44,529 bases of DNA, taken from positions 1 through 44,529 of the forward strand of contig QEKJ01000022.1 in assembly GCA_003096535.1 (NCBI GenBank), given 5' to 3'. The notes beneath the pieces are model-generated. The model was given only the letters and a program-made list of their open reading frames with translations. It made no database searches and was not told the DNA's origin. The first letter of the stretch is position 1. Every line of letters begins with the position of its first letter. A program made the translations under genes and the position numbers. Source of the DNA: Agathobaculum butyriciproducens (GTDB lineage Bacteria > Bacillota > Clostridia > Oscillospirales > Butyricicoccaceae). This document shows positions 16,801 to 23,937 of the stretch, in pieces.

Positions 16801-16990
16801 CCTTGTCTGCCATGGCCTTGTCGGTCATGATGGTCGCCGGGTTGGAGTTTACCAGAACAACCTCCAGACCCTCCTCGCGCAGTGCGCGGCACGCCTGCGT
16901 GCCTGCATAGTCGAACTCGGCAGCCTGACCGATAACGATCGGGCCGGAGCCCAGTACCATTACCTTATGAATATCCTTGCGCAGCGGCAT
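13805..16990 (-). CDS. carB: Carbamoyl-phosphate synthase large subunit
   Basis: 1061 aa, full length. It makes carbamoyl phosphate from bicarbonate, two ATP and ammonia supplied by CarA, for pyrimidine and arginine synthesis. Two homologous ATP-grasp halves are visible: each starts with a KxLxLGSGPI.IGQxxEFDY motif (near residues 8-25 and about 550-570) and contains a VIRPAYTLGGTGGG / LVRPSYVLGGQGM element. The C-terminal MGS-like allosteric domain (about 930-1060) ends the protein. Its ATG overlaps the carA stop in TAATG, so translation is coupled. Last gene of the pyr operon. Confidence 0.97.
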   Translation of the reverse strand: MPLRKDIHKVMVLGSGPIVIGQAAEFDYAGTQACRALREEGLEVVLVNSNPATIMTDKAMADKVYIEPMTVEAVQEIIKKEHPDSLLPNLGGQTGLNLAMELCENGFLDKMGVKLLGANPTTIAKAEDRQMFKDTMEKIGEPIIASKVVHSVEDAVDFTREIGLPVIIRPAYTLGGTGGGIAYTWEQLREIAASGIMYSRVDEILVEKCIAGWKEIEYEVMRDHKGNAITICNMENVDPVGVHTGDSVVVAPSQTLCDKEYQMLRTSALNIITELGIEGGCNVQYALNPESFEYAVIEVNPRVSRSSALASKATGYPIAKVTAKIAVGYGLDEISNAVTGKTKACFEPTLDYCVVKFPRWPFDKFVYADNTLGTQMKATGEVMAIDNTFEGALMKAVRGCEIKLDSMIAPRIQKQSDAEIKKGVARTDDQRLFHICEALRRGIMTIEEIHDITTMDVFFLHKFQNIIDMEKELASAEKIDSDLYIRAKKMGFLDKTIEQLSGKDISDVKRLPVYKMVDTCAAEFEAETPYYYSTYDDETEVAPPSGKKKILVLGSGPIRIGQGIEFDYCSVHAVWALQKLGCETVIINNNPETVSTDFDTADRLYFEPLTPEDVTGVVEAEKPDYAIVQFGGQTAINLAAHLEKLGVPILGTPAWSIDAAEDREKFDVILEKCGIPRPAGHTVMTEEEAVKAADELGYPVLVRPSYVLGGQGMEIAYKEADVREFMQVITRNKVENPVLVDKYMMGREIEVDAICDGDDILIPGIMEHFERAGVHSGDSISIYPSINIEQKHKDTLVKYTEALAKNLAVLGLVNIQFVLYNDQIYVIEVNPRSSRTVPYISKVTGVPMVDLATRCMFGEKLKDMGCGTGLHPESDHYAVKVPVFSFQKLRDLDTQLGPEMKSTGEVLGVAKTFREALLKGLTGAGFQMKKKGAVLISVRDSDKQEAIRIGERFEALGFDIYATSGTANVLNRHMVATNSIRNVDEPSPNIIDLIESGKIDYVVATSVKGRHPELGSVHIRRTAVERAIPCLTSMDTVSALLRCLEGDVKIENCEMVDINTI

Positions 16991-18084
16991 TACTGAGCGC
17001 CTCCTTTCGACTTTTCAATATTTTCGATGAACTTATCAAACAGATACGAGGTATCCATCGGGCCGGGGCATACCTCCGGGTGGTACTGAACGGTGAATAC
17101 CGGACGGCCGATGTGCTCGAGGCCCTCAACGGTGCCGTCGTTCAGATTGACGTAGCGCACGCGGGCGATCTTCGGATCGACCGACTCGCCGACAACGGCA
17201 TAGCCGTGGTTCTGCGAGGTGATGTAGGTGCGGTCCGCGTCGATGTCCTTTACCGGATGGTTGACACCGCGGTGGCCGTACTTCAGCTTGGTGGTCTTTG
17301 CGTCGATAGCCAGTGCCAGCAGCTGGTGACCGAGGCAGATGCCGAAGATCGGCATGTCGGACTTCAGCAGCTCCTTGAGGTTTGCCACGATCTCAACGTT
17401 CTCCGCCGGGTCGCCGGGGCCGTTGGACAGCATCACGCCGTCGTACTTGCCGACTACGTCCTCCGGCTTGGTGTATGCCGGAACAACGGTGACTTCGCAG
17501 CCGCGCTTGCACAGCTCGCGCTCGATGTTGTACTTTACGCCGTAATCGAACAGGGCAATACGGTACTTGGTCTCACCGTCAGCGGGATAAACGATATTTT
17601 CGTCGCAGGTTACGGTCTTAACCGCATCCTTGACAACGTAAGCCTTCATTTCCGCAATGGTCTGCTCATCCGGCTCAAAGCCCTCGGTGTAGATCACGCC
17701 GTTCATAACGCCCTCGCCGCGCAGCTTGCGGGTCAGACGGCGGGTGTCGATGCCGGCAAGGCCAACGACCTTCTGAGCCTTGAGGTACTCGTCGAGCGTT
17801 ACCTTGCAGCGCCAGTTAGACGGGTATTCGCACATCTCGCGCATGATAAAGCCGGAAACCCAGCTTTTGCGGGACTCGTAGTCGTCAAAGTTGATGCCGT
17901 AGTTGCCGATGAGCGGGTATGTCATGGTAACGACCTGACCGTAGTAGGACGGGTCGGTCAGAACCTCCTGATAGCCTGCCATGCCGGTGTTGAATACGAC
18001 CTCACCGATGCTCTGTCCTTCGTAGCCGACTGCGGTACCCTCGAACAGAGTGCCGTCCGCCAGCAGTAAGTATGCTTTTTTCAC
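16990..18084 (-). CDS. carA: Carbamoyl-phosphate synthase small subunit
   Basis: About 364 aa. Glutaminase subunit feeding ammonia to CarB. The N-terminal CPSase domain has AYLLLADGTLFEG and GEVVFNTGMAGYQEVLTDPSY. The C-terminal class I amidotransferase has the nucleophile Cys in FGICLGHQ (about residue 250) and the His/Glu pair in VQYHPEVCPG (about 335-337). Start uncertain: a GTG at 18084 (VKKAYLLLADG) fits the family N-terminus but is 12 bases from GGAG; a GTG at 18093 is only three bases from it. I chose 18084. It lies about 200 bases after pyrF across several hairpins. Confidence 0.94.
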   Translation of the reverse strand: MKKAYLLLADGTLFEGTAVGYEGQSIGEVVFNTGMAGYQEVLTDPSYYGQVVTMTYPLIGNYGINFDDYESRKSWVSGFIMREMCEYPSNWRCKVTLDEYLKAQKVVGLAGIDTRRLTRKLRGEGVMNGVIYTEGFEPDEQTIAEMKAYVVKDAVKTVTCDENIVYPADGETKYRIALFDYGVKYNIERELCKRGCEVTVVPAYTKPEDVVGKYDGVMLSNGPGDPAENVEIVANLKELLKSDMPIFGICLGHQLLALAIDAKTTKLKYGHRGVNHPVKDIDADRTYITSQNHGYAVVGESVDPKIARVRYVNLNDGTVEGLEHIGRPVFTVQYHPEVCPGPMDTSYLFDKFIENIEKSKGGAQ

Positions 18085-18119
18085 TATATCCACACGCTCC
18101 TAAATGAAATTCGCGGAAT

Positions 18120-18215
18120 TTCTATTGTAATAGAACGCAGCTTGCTGCGTTCATAAAAAGTCGGGACATGTGCCTGACTTTTTATACCTCGACTCAGCGG
18201 CCTTGGGCCGCGTCC
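18120..18215 (-). other. Hairpin-rich pyrF-carA spacer
   Basis: A gene-free stretch holding, in minus-strand order, GCGGCC-CAA-GGCCGC inside a GAC/GTC and ATACC/GGTAT stem, AAAAAGTC..GACTTTTT, GAACGCAGC-TT-GCTGCGTTC, and the perfect palindrome TTCTATT-GT-AATAGAA (18120-18135). No PyrR-type CNGNGA loop is visible. The spacer may regulate carAB separately or be a repeat insertion. Confidence 0.45.
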
Positions 18216-18225
18216 GGGGGTATCA

Positions 18226-18284
18226 AAAATCAGTTTCTACCGGAACTGATTTTTGTATATAGGGGGTATTGGATACCCCCTATA
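18226..18284 (-). terminator. Two hairpins after pyrF, partial terminator
   Basis: TATAGGGGGTAT / ATACCCCCTATA (18258-18284) lies directly after the pyrF stop, followed by AAAAATCAGTT / AACTGATTTTT (18226-18255) with a TTTTT exit on the minus strand. Read-through would be needed for pyrR and pyrF to be cotranscribed with carAB. Confidence 0.65.
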
Positions 18285-18285
18285 A

Positions 18286-19203
18286 TCACTTAATGGCGTT
18301 TACGATGTCGTCGCGCATACGGATGGCTTCTGCGCGGGCGGCTTCCTTATAGTCCTCGCCGTTGTTACCGGTTTTCTTCCATGCGCACATGATGCCGCGG
18401 GAGGAGTTTACGATCGCACCGAGACCGTCGTCGTTAAACGCATTGGCGATGTCCTTTGCGGTCGCGCCCTGCGCGCCGTAGCCCGGTACGAGGAAGTAGC
18501 TCTTCGGTAGCAGCTCACGGATGATCTTCTGCTCCTCGGGATAGGTTGCGCCGACTACGGCACCGATCTGGTTGTAGCCACACGGCGTATCCAGACCCTC
18601 GCCCCACTTTGCTACCATCTCCGCCATGCGGGCGTAGAGCGGCTTGCCCTCCATGTCGCGGTTCTGCAGCTCGCCGGAGGACGGGTTAGAGGTCTTGACC
18701 AGCATAAACAGGCTCTTCTCGCGATTGCGGCACTCCTTGAGGAACGGCTCTACACCGTCGGTGCCGAGATAGCCGTTTACGGTAACCGAATCGCAGCCGT
18801 ACGGTGCGATCTCGGTATCGCCGACGCGGGTCTTGCCGAGGTAAGCCTCTGCGTAAGCGGTTGCAGTAGCGCCGATGTCGTTGCGCTTGATATCGCCGAT
18901 AACGTACATGCCCTTGGCGTGTGCGTAGTCGATGGTCTCCTTGAGCGCCATCGCACCGTAGGAGCCGAGCAGCTCGTAATACGCAGCCTGCGGCTTTACG
19001 GCCGGAACAATGTCGCACAGTGCGTCGATCAGGCCGCAGTTGAAGGCTACGACGCTCTCTGCGGCAGCGCGCAGCGTTTCGCCGTGCAGCATCATGTTGC
19101 GGCCGGAAATGTGCTGCGGGATGTACTCCAGACGGGCGTCCAGACCGGCTACGGTCGGGTTGCCCTTTTCCTTGATCTTTTCTACTAAGGTTTGGATAGA
19201 CAT
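18286..19203 (-). CDS. pyrF: Orotidine 5'-phosphate decarboxylase, type 2
   Basis: 305 aa, the long type 2 form. It decarboxylates OMP to UMP, the last step of UMP synthesis. The catalytic DxKxxD array is GDIKRNDIG (D104, K106, D109). Other family blocks: FNCGLIDAL, VTVNGYLGTDGVEPF, LVKTSNPSS and PGYGAQGATAKDI. AAGGAAG precedes the ATG. It lies 32 bases after pyrR in the same direction, so it is the second gene of the pyr operon. Confidence 0.96.
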   Translation of the reverse strand: MSIQTLVEKIKEKGNPTVAGLDARLEYIPQHISGRNMMLHGETLRAAAESVVAFNCGLIDALCDIVPAVKPQAAYYELLGSYGAMALKETIDYAHAKGMYVIGDIKRNDIGATATAYAEAYLGKTRVGDTEIAPYGCDSVTVNGYLGTDGVEPFLKECRNREKSLFMLVKTSNPSSGELQNRDMEGKPLYARMAEMVAKWGEGLDTPCGYNQIGAVVGATYPEEQKIIRELLPKSYFLVPGYGAQGATAKDIANAFNDDGLGAIVNSSRGIMCAWKKTGNNGEDYKEAARAEAIRMRDDIVNAIK

Positions 19204-19235
19204 TCGGTTCTTCCTTTCTCAGGTGCGATGTTGTT

Positions 19236-19766
19236 TTACGGATTGCGAGCTTGTATGTTTACACTGTCTTCGCCGTCCACTTCGGTCAGGCGGACAAAAA
19301 CGCGTTCATCACGCGCGGTAGGCAGGTTTTTGCCGATATAATCCGGCCGCAGCGGCAGTTCGCGGTGACCGCGATCGACCAGCACAGCCAACTGTATGCG
19401 CTCGGCGCGTCCTCGGTGAGAGATGGCTTCGATGGCGGCACGCACGGTGCGTCCGGTGTACAGCACATCGTCCACGATGATGACGGTCGCGCCTGCAATA
19501 CGCGGATCGAGATCGGGCAGAGGAGCGTCCGTGCGCGGCACGTCATCGCGCCACGGTGTAACGTCCAGCTCGAGCACAGGAGGTGCCTTGCCTTCGACCT
19601 CGCCCAGCTTGGCAGCAATGCGCTGCGCCAGATAGATACCGCGTGTTTTCACACCGGCGAGCAGCAGGTGCTCCGCGCCCTTGTTTTTCTCTACGATTTC
19701 GAACGCAATGCGGGTCAGTGCACGGCGAATGCCATCCTGATCGAGTATGATCTTCGGTTCGGTCAA
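19236..19766 (-). CDS. pyrR: PyrR: pyr operon attenuator protein / uracil phosphoribosyltransferase
   Basis: 176 aa, matching the usual PyrR length. UMP-bound PyrR stabilises a hairpin in the pyr leader and so causes termination; the fold also has weak uracil phosphoribosyltransferase activity. The PRPP loop VIIVDDVLYTGRT is at 95-107, preceded by LLLAGVKTRGIYLA and LDVTPWRDD. The start is a TTG at 19766 because GGGAGG lies seven bases before it and the protein then begins MTEPKIILDQDGIRRAL as in the family. The open frame continues upstream to a GTG at 19811 inside the attenuator, which is not a credible start. Confidence 0.95.
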   Translation of the reverse strand: MTEPKIILDQDGIRRALTRIAFEIVEKNKGAEHLLLAGVKTRGIYLAQRIAAKLGEVEGKAPPVLELDVTPWRDDVPRTDAPLPDLDPRIAGATVIIVDDVLYTGRTVRAAIEAISHRGRAERIQLAVLVDRGHRELPLRPDYIGKNLPTARDERVFVRLTEVDGEDSVNIQARNP

Positions 19767-19790
19767 TCTGCCGCCTCCCTTCAAAAATGC

Positions 19791-19829
19791 AAAAAAATGA
19801 CTCTCCGCCACAACAATTAGCAGAAAGCC
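19791..19829 (-). terminator. pyr leader terminator (attenuator)
   Basis: On the minus strand, GGCTTTCTGC pairs with GCGGAGAGTC (10 bp, three G-U) around TAATTGTTGTG, then A and TTTTTTT (19791-19797). The ribosome site and TTG start of pyrR come just after it. Confidence 0.8.
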
Positions 19830-19883
19830 GCACGAATACTACACCTGTCCCCCTTGTCTTACGGCTGACGGCGTATGCACTGT

Positions 19884-19922
19884 TTTCTGCCTTGCGCGGC
19901 TCACGGGCCGCACCTTAAAGGC
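19884..19922 (-). promoter_or_regulatory. PyrR-binding hairpin and antiterminator arm
   Basis: Minus strand: outer stem GCCTT / AAGGC, asymmetric internal loop, inner stem GCGGC / GCCGC, and hexaloop CCGTGA, which fits the PyrR loop rule CNGNGA. The base of its 3' arm runs into GCAGAAA (19884-19890), which is fully complementary to TTTCTGC in the terminator's 5' arm (19820-19826). The two structures are mutually exclusive: the antiterminator forms unless PyrR locks the first hairpin. Confidence 0.75.
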
Positions 19923-19936
19923 GGATTGTTAGATAT

Positions 19937-19965
19937 ATTATATAATATGAACATGCGATTGTAAA
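19937..19965 (-). promoter_or_regulatory. pyr operon promoter
   Basis: Minus strand TTTACA (19960-19965), 17-bp spacer, TATAAT (19937-19942). The start near 19930 puts the PyrR hairpin at the very 5' end of the leader. Confidence 0.75.
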
Positions 19966-20065
19966 TAGTCGATTGTGCCAAACAAGCAATTTTTTGCTGT
20001 GTAAAATTTGAGGGACGAGCGGGCATACTGATTCTATAAACTTTATGAAAGGCGGTAGATCTTTT

Positions 20066-20248
20066 ATGCGAATTTCACCTTTTGTTTCCGGCATTGCAAC
20101 CGGAGCGATGGCAGGCGCGGTGGTTTCGATGGTAGCGGCCGGCGCGATGCTCAATCCGTCGATGCGGCGGAATGCCAAGCACGCGGCGCATAAGGCGGAG
20201 CATGCGATGCACAGGGCGGCAGACCGGGTGGAGGATTTCATCGGGTAA
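20066..20248 (+). CDS. Small YtxH-like membrane protein
   Basis: 60 aa. One membrane segment (FVSGIATGAMAGAVVSMVAAGAM) followed by a positively charged amphipathic tail with His/Ala repeats (NAKHAAHKAEHAMHRAADRVEDF). This resembles the YtxH / gas-vesicle-like small proteins common in Firmicutes; function unknown. The start at 20066 follows AAAGGCGG by about ten bases; an ATG at 20045 lacks a site. Confidence 0.65.
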   Translation: MRISPFVSGIATGAMAGAVVSMVAAGAMLNPSMRRNAKHAAHKAEHAMHRAADRVEDFIG

Positions 20249-20263
20249 AGAGGTTCGCCATTT

Positions 20264-20983
20264 CTGGGCGAGAGATTTCGCACGCTGCGGCGTGCGGGGA
20301 ACGTGCGCCGTCCGGCGCGGGAACAAAAAGGGTAGACACCTACGGTTTCTACCCTCTTTGAACACCCGTTTCCCTTGGGGTGTAGCTCGGGTGCAGATGG
20401 TAGACTGCGTAAGCGTAGAAAAGGGGAACGGCAGAGGATTTTTTCTTCCGCGTGGTATAACACCGTTTCGCATTTCGGCTGCCGTACTGCTACACAGGCG
20501 GTAAAATTAACGCAGGCGCGGCATGACAGTGCCGCGCAACGTTTTTACCTGTGCAGATTATCTAAATCCTGCGGTTGTAGCCAATTTGCACCAGAAAACG
20601 GTTTGCGCGGCACTGTCATACTCCAGAGTACCCTCTCTTGCCCTTCAGGCAATTCACCTTGTGCCGCGCCCTGCGTAGAATAGCCGGTATGTGTAGCAGT
20701 AAATTATCCGAAATGCGAATGTGAGGATACCACGCGGAAGAAAAAAATCCTCTGCCGGACTCTTTTTCCACGCTTACGCAGTCTACCATCTGCACCCAAG
20801 CCCTCTGAAGGAAAGGCAGGAGTTCAAAGAGGAAGGGAAACCATGGGTGTCCCTTCCTTTTTGTCCTCGCGCCGGACGGCGCAACGTCTCGCTGTACCGC
20901 GGCGCAACACCTCGCTCAGATAGGCGAACCGCCTGCGCGTTTCGGGCACACCGGACAGCGGGTGTCGAGAAATACTCGCCCAG
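20264..20983. repeat. Inverted pair of structured ~230-290-bp repeats (R3)
   Basis: Left arm 20264-20496 and right arm 20690-20983 are diverged reverse complements, sharing CTGGGCGAG, GCGCCGTCCGGCGCG, CAAAAAGG, CTCTTTGAAC, GTGCAGATGGTAGACTGCGT and GAGGATTTTTTCTTCCGCGT in order. A hairpin in each arm keeps its ACC/GGT tip but has a different, still fully paired stem: GGGTAGA/TCTACCC (20330-20354) against GGAAGGGA/TCCCTTCC (20831-20857). The spacer (20497-20689) holds further nested inverted pairs and repeat module R2. No gene is supported between 20249 and 21109. Confidence 0.8.
20634..20662 (+). repeat. Structured repeat module R2, copy 2
   Basis: TCTCTTGCCCTTCAGGCAA followed by TTCACCTTGT, nearly the same as 7462-7491, with the TTGCC/GGCAA hairpin kept. 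It lies in the spacer of the inverted pair R3. Confidence 0.6.
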
Positions 20984-21049
20984 AGGGAACGTATCGCTTC
21001 GCGGGTCGCGTGCCTCGGACAGCGCGTGCCGCTGTTCATGCAATTTCCG

Positions 21050-21078
21050 TTGGAAAACCCATCAAACAATGCTATACT
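21050..21078 (+). promoter_or_regulatory. Promoter of the isochorismatase operon
   Basis: TTGGAA (21050-21055), 17-bp spacer, TATACT (21073-21078) preceded by TGC. Confidence 0.65.
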
Positions 21079-21109
21079 ATAACCACTACACAAAGGAGAA
21101 CCGTAATTT

Positions 21110-21661
21110 ATGAAAATTCTTATCGTAGTGGATATGCAGAAGGATTTTATCAGCGGCCCTCTCGGTACGGCTGAAGCGCGCGCTATCGTGCCCTATGTGG
21201 CAGAGAAGGCAAAAAATACACCGCGTGAGAACCTGTTTGTCACGCTGGACACCCACCAGCCGAACTATATGGAGACAAACGAAGGGCGTCATCTGCCGGT
21301 GCCGCACTGCATCGAAGGAACGGAAGGTCATGCACTGGACAATGCCATTGCTGCCGCTGTGGACGGCATTCCGGCGTCCCGCATCATCCGCAAGCCGACG
21401 TTCGGCTCGGTGGCCCTGCCGGACATGCTCCGCGCGCTGCCGGAACCGCCGACGGAAATTGAATTTGTCGGCGTATGCACCGGCATTTGCGTGATTTCCA
21501 ACGCCATGCTGTGCAAGGCGGCATTTCCGGAGGCGAATATTGTGATTGACGCGGCACTCTGCGCGTGCGTCACGCCGGAGTCGCACGATACTGCGCTGAA
21601 TGCGATGCGTCTGTGCCAGATGGAAATTCTGCATCAGGGTGAGGAGCCGTGGCGCAAATGA
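21110..21661 (+). CDS. Isochorismatase / nicotinamidase-like cysteine hydrolase
   Basis: 183 aa. The catalytic triad of the family is visible: Asp8 (VVDMQKDF), Lys95 (RKPTFGS) and nucleophile Cys127 (GVCTGICVIS, with the usual cis-peptide region). A PncA-like metal site is suggested by DTHQ (D47, H49) and HCIEGTEG (H66). Nicotinamide deamidation for NAD salvage is the most likely role; a general amidohydrolase is the alternative. AAGGAG lies about ten bases before the ATG. First gene of a three-gene operon; its TGA overlaps the next ATG. Confidence 0.85.
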   Translation: MKILIVVDMQKDFISGPLGTAEARAIVPYVAEKAKNTPRENLFVTLDTHQPNYMETNEGRHLPVPHCIEGTEGHALDNAIAAAVDGIPASRIIRKPTFGSVALPDMLRALPEPPTEIEFVGVCTGICVISNAMLCKAAFPEANIVIDAALCACVTPESHDTALNAMRLCQMEILHQGEEPWRK

Positions 21662-21918
21662 GCAGACCCAAGATCAAAATTACGCTGATCGACAGAAAAG
21701 GCAAGCACGGCTGTCACCGCGGGCACAAAATCGGCGACAGCTTCGACTTTGACACCGAGCGCGGGCAGCTTTGCCCGATGGCGATGCACGTTGCGTTCCC
21801 ATATATCGACATTCTGCGTTACGGCGGCCATCTTCCCGGGCAGGAGGACGGCACGGCGGTGTTTTGCTGTCCCGATGTGGACACGATCAACGTATTCCGT
21901 ATTGAAATGGTAGAATAA
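21658..21918 (+). CDS. TIGR04076-like small protein
   Basis: 86 aa. The pattern KIKITLIDRKGKHGCHRGHKIGDSFDF..GQLCPMAMHVAFPYIDILRYGG..C.CPD resembles the TIGR04076 family of small Cys-containing proteins, often next to redox or Fe-S genes; function unknown. The start is the ATG at 21658, which overlaps the preceding TGA as ATGA (translational coupling) and is preceded by GAGGAG; a GTG at 21649 is too close to that site. Confidence 0.75.
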   Translation: MSRPKIKITLIDRKGKHGCHRGHKIGDSFDFDTERGQLCPMAMHVAFPYIDILRYGGHLPGQEDGTAVFCCPDVDTINVFRIEMVE

Positions 21919-21942
21919 TCGTAAGACGGAGGGCGAAAAAAT

Positions 21943-22764
21943 ATGGATATCAAAAAAGTTACGGGTGTGTATTTCAGTCCGGCAGGAAGCACAAAGACCG
22001 TTGTTGAAACAACGGTGGATGAACTGGCGCGTCTGTTTAAGGCAGAGTGCCGGTACATATCACTCAACACGCCGTCTGACCGTGCGCAGGAGTATCAGTT
22101 TGCCCCGGATGAGCTGGTCGTATTCGGCTGTCCGGTGTATGCCGGTCGGCTGCCGAACAAGATTTCGCCGGACTTTGCTCGCTGCCTGCACGGTGAGGGT
22201 ACACCGGCGGTGGTGCTCGTTACCTACGGCGGCAGAGCGTATGACAACGCGCTTGCCGAAATGTGCGAGCTGCTGACAAAAAACAACTTCAAACCGGTGG
22301 CAGGCGGTGCTTTTTTGTGCCGGCATGTATTCTCGGACAAGCTGGCGGCAGGCCGTCCGGACGCGGCTGACCTCAGTGAACTGCGTATGCTGGCGCAGGG
22401 CGTGGCGCGCAAGCTGAGGAGCAAGGGCGAGTTCAAGGCACTCAAGGTGCCCGGCAATGCAGAGGCGGCTTACTACACGCCGCTCAAGACTGACAAAACG
22501 CCCGCAAAGTTCCTCAAGGCCAAGCCGACTACGGCGATGGTGCTGTGCGAGCACTGCGGTCTGTGTGCGAAAATCTGCCCGATGGGTGCGATTGACCCGA
22601 ACGACCCGTCTCATATTCCGGGTACCTGTATTAAATGCTGTGCCTGCACGACCTACTGCCCGAGCGGTGCAAAGAAATTCGATGATCCGGATTTCCTGTC
22701 GCACACCGCTATGCTCGAGAAATTCTGGACCGAATTCCGTCAGGAGAATGCAGTTTTTCTCTAA
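21943..22764 (+). CDS. EFR1-type flavodoxin / ferredoxin fusion
   Basis: 273 aa. The N-terminal flavodoxin-like part (1-160) begins GVYFSPAGSTKTVV, the phosphate-binding loop for FMN. The C-terminal bacterial ferredoxin has two [4Fe-4S] motifs: C202 C205 C208 C212 (CEHCGLCAKICP) and C229 C232 C235 C239 (CIKCCACTTYCP). A cytosolic electron carrier combining FMN and two clusters; partner unknown, perhaps linked to the small protein upstream. GGAGGG precedes the ATG. Confidence 0.88.
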   Translation: MDIKKVTGVYFSPAGSTKTVVETTVDELARLFKAECRYISLNTPSDRAQEYQFAPDELVVFGCPVYAGRLPNKISPDFARCLHGEGTPAVVLVTYGGRAYDNALAEMCELLTKNNFKPVAGGAFLCRHVFSDKLAAGRPDAADLSELRMLAQGVARKLRSKGEFKALKVPGNAEAAYYTPLKTDKTPAKFLKAKPTTAMVLCEHCGLCAKICPMGAIDPNDPSHIPGTCIKCCACTTYCPSGAKKFDDPDFLSHTAMLEKFWTEFRQENAVFL

Positions 22765-22836
22765 GGCGTTGCCGTAATGACGGATAATGCGGGGAACGTG
22801 TGGTATCCTGTTATCGAAAACAAGATCGAAAAGAGG

Positions 22837-22866
22837 AAAATCCCCGCCATTGGCGGGGATTTTGTT
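22837..22866. terminator. Bidirectional terminator
   Basis: Perfect 12-bp stem AAAATCCCCGCC / GGCGGGGATTTT with ATT loop; T-tracts result on both strands. It separates the ferredoxin operon from the leftward prepilin gene, whose stop is at 22865. Confidence 0.88.
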
Positions 22867-23569
22867 ATATGTTAGCTTTACTTGGATCGAATTGGTCTAT
22901 TTGCAGAGTGGCGCGCAAGCCCTCGCAAGACCACATATAAGCAGAGGTATCAGTGTATTTACCGTTGACAGGTTCCGCATCGAATACTTGATTATAATAT
23001 ACATGACCATAGTAATTGTCGATTGCATTGATGGCAACATTGCCGCCGGAAGTTTTTTCACCGTCTGTATACGCCTGATATTGCTGTGTATCACGGAAGT
23101 ATACACCTAAATAGCCGCGTCCGGAGTCATAAATCAGTGCGTGAATTTTGGCATCACTGGTAATGCAGACGAAAAAGCGACCTTTTCCGCCGGTTTGCAG
23201 GCTGGGAACCTCGGACAGCTTGGCAATTTGCTCATAACGGCTTTTTGCATCGGAAAGAATACCGATTGTTCCGGGAAACGAGGTTCCGTCTTTGCTTGCA
23301 ATGGTTTTATAATATGCATTACCGCCATCGCTGGTGCCGAGGATAGGTGAGGTCTTCCAGTTTGTATTCGACCCATAAAGTTCGACCATTTCTGTTTGAA
23401 TTGCCTCATGCAGCATTCGCGTTTCCGCGATGACCTGATCCTTTTTTGCCTTATCAATATATCCTGTCAGTGCCGGAATGAGCAGCGCCGCGAGGATCGC
23501 CAGAATGACCAGCACAACGATGAGCTCCACGAGCGTGAAGCCGCGTTTTTTGTTTTTGGAGTACAGCAT
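22865..23569 (-). CDS. Type IV prepilin / pseudopilin-like protein
   Basis: 234 aa. Short basic leader then a class III signal: KKRG|FTLVELIVVLVILAILAALLIPALTGYIDKAKK, with cleavage after Gly10 and Glu at mature position 5. The rest is a globular pilin-type domain (HEAIQTEMVELYGS, later a Tyr/Gly-rich region). The start at 23569 follows AAGGAGG by about 11 bases; upstream in-frame codons lack a site. No pilus assembly ATPase, prepilin peptidase or other pilin lies nearby, so it is an orphan here; machinery must be encoded elsewhere. Confidence 0.88.
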   Translation of the reverse strand: MLYSKNKKRGFTLVELIVVLVILAILAALLIPALTGYIDKAKKDQVIAETRMLHEAIQTEMVELYGSNTNWKTSPILGTSDGGNAYYKTIASKDGTSFPGTIGILSDAKSRYEQIAKLSEVPSLQTGGKGRFFVCITSDAKIHALIYDSGRGYLGVYFRDTQQYQAYTDGEKTSGGNVAINAIDNYYGHVYYNQVFDAEPVNGKYTDTSAYMWSCEGLRATLQIDQFDPSKANI

Positions 23570-23617
23570 TTGGAAAAGTTCCTCCTTCCCGATTGCGGGA
23601 TAAAGTTCGGTTTTCTT

Positions 23618-23646
23618 AGTATACTCGAAAATATGCAATAAAGCAA
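23618..23646 (-). promoter_or_regulatory. Prepilin promoter
   Basis: Minus strand TTGCTT (23641-23646), 17-bp spacer, TATACT (23618-23623). Confidence 0.55.
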
Positions 23647-23752
23647 GGAGATAGATACAGATAAAGTGCACAAAAAATAAAGGGTTCCTGCCAAAAACAC
23701 AAAAAAGAAATTGGTTAAATCGGAGAAAGTGTTTTGTAAAGCCGCAGAAACA

Positions 23753-23781
23753 TTGAGATTTACAGCAGGGTGTGATAAAAT
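23753..23781 (+). promoter_or_regulatory. Promoter of the structured leader
   Basis: TTGAGA (23753-23758), 17-bp spacer, TAAAAT (23776-23781). Confidence 0.55.
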
Positions 23782-23787
23782 AATATC

Positions 23788-23937
23788 AACCTGATAAAAA
23801 AGAATCACCTGCAGAGACAGGCGATGAGCAGGTCCGCACCGCGTATACAGACGCAGGTGCGCGAGCGGCAGATGCCGACGGATTGCAGCCGGTCGGTTAG
23901 TGCCGCAGCTTTCGGCAGACGGAAGCAGGAGAGAGAA
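23788..23937 (+). promoter_or_regulatory. Structured 5' leader, possible riboswitch or attenuator
   Basis: About 150 nt with four short perfect hairpins in series: ACCTGC/GCAGGT (23807-23833), CGCACC/GGTGCG (23835-23861), CGGC-AGAT-GCCG (23866-23877) and TGCCG/CGGCA (23901-23917). I cannot assign it to a known riboswitch class. It ends in the ribosome site AGGAGA of a 20-codon ORF. Confidence 0.45.

Noticed and set aside
13625-16996. 1123-codon open frame on the plus strand across carB
   Set aside because: It is exactly antisense to carB, whose product matches its family end to end. The strong codon bias of carB leaves the reverse frame open; no ribosome site and no sensible protein.
18216-18290. 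A second PyrR-type attenuator before carA
   Set aside because: Several hairpins are present but none has a CNGNGA hexaloop or an arm complementary to a terminator stem; treated as pyrF terminator plus repeat-like hairpins.
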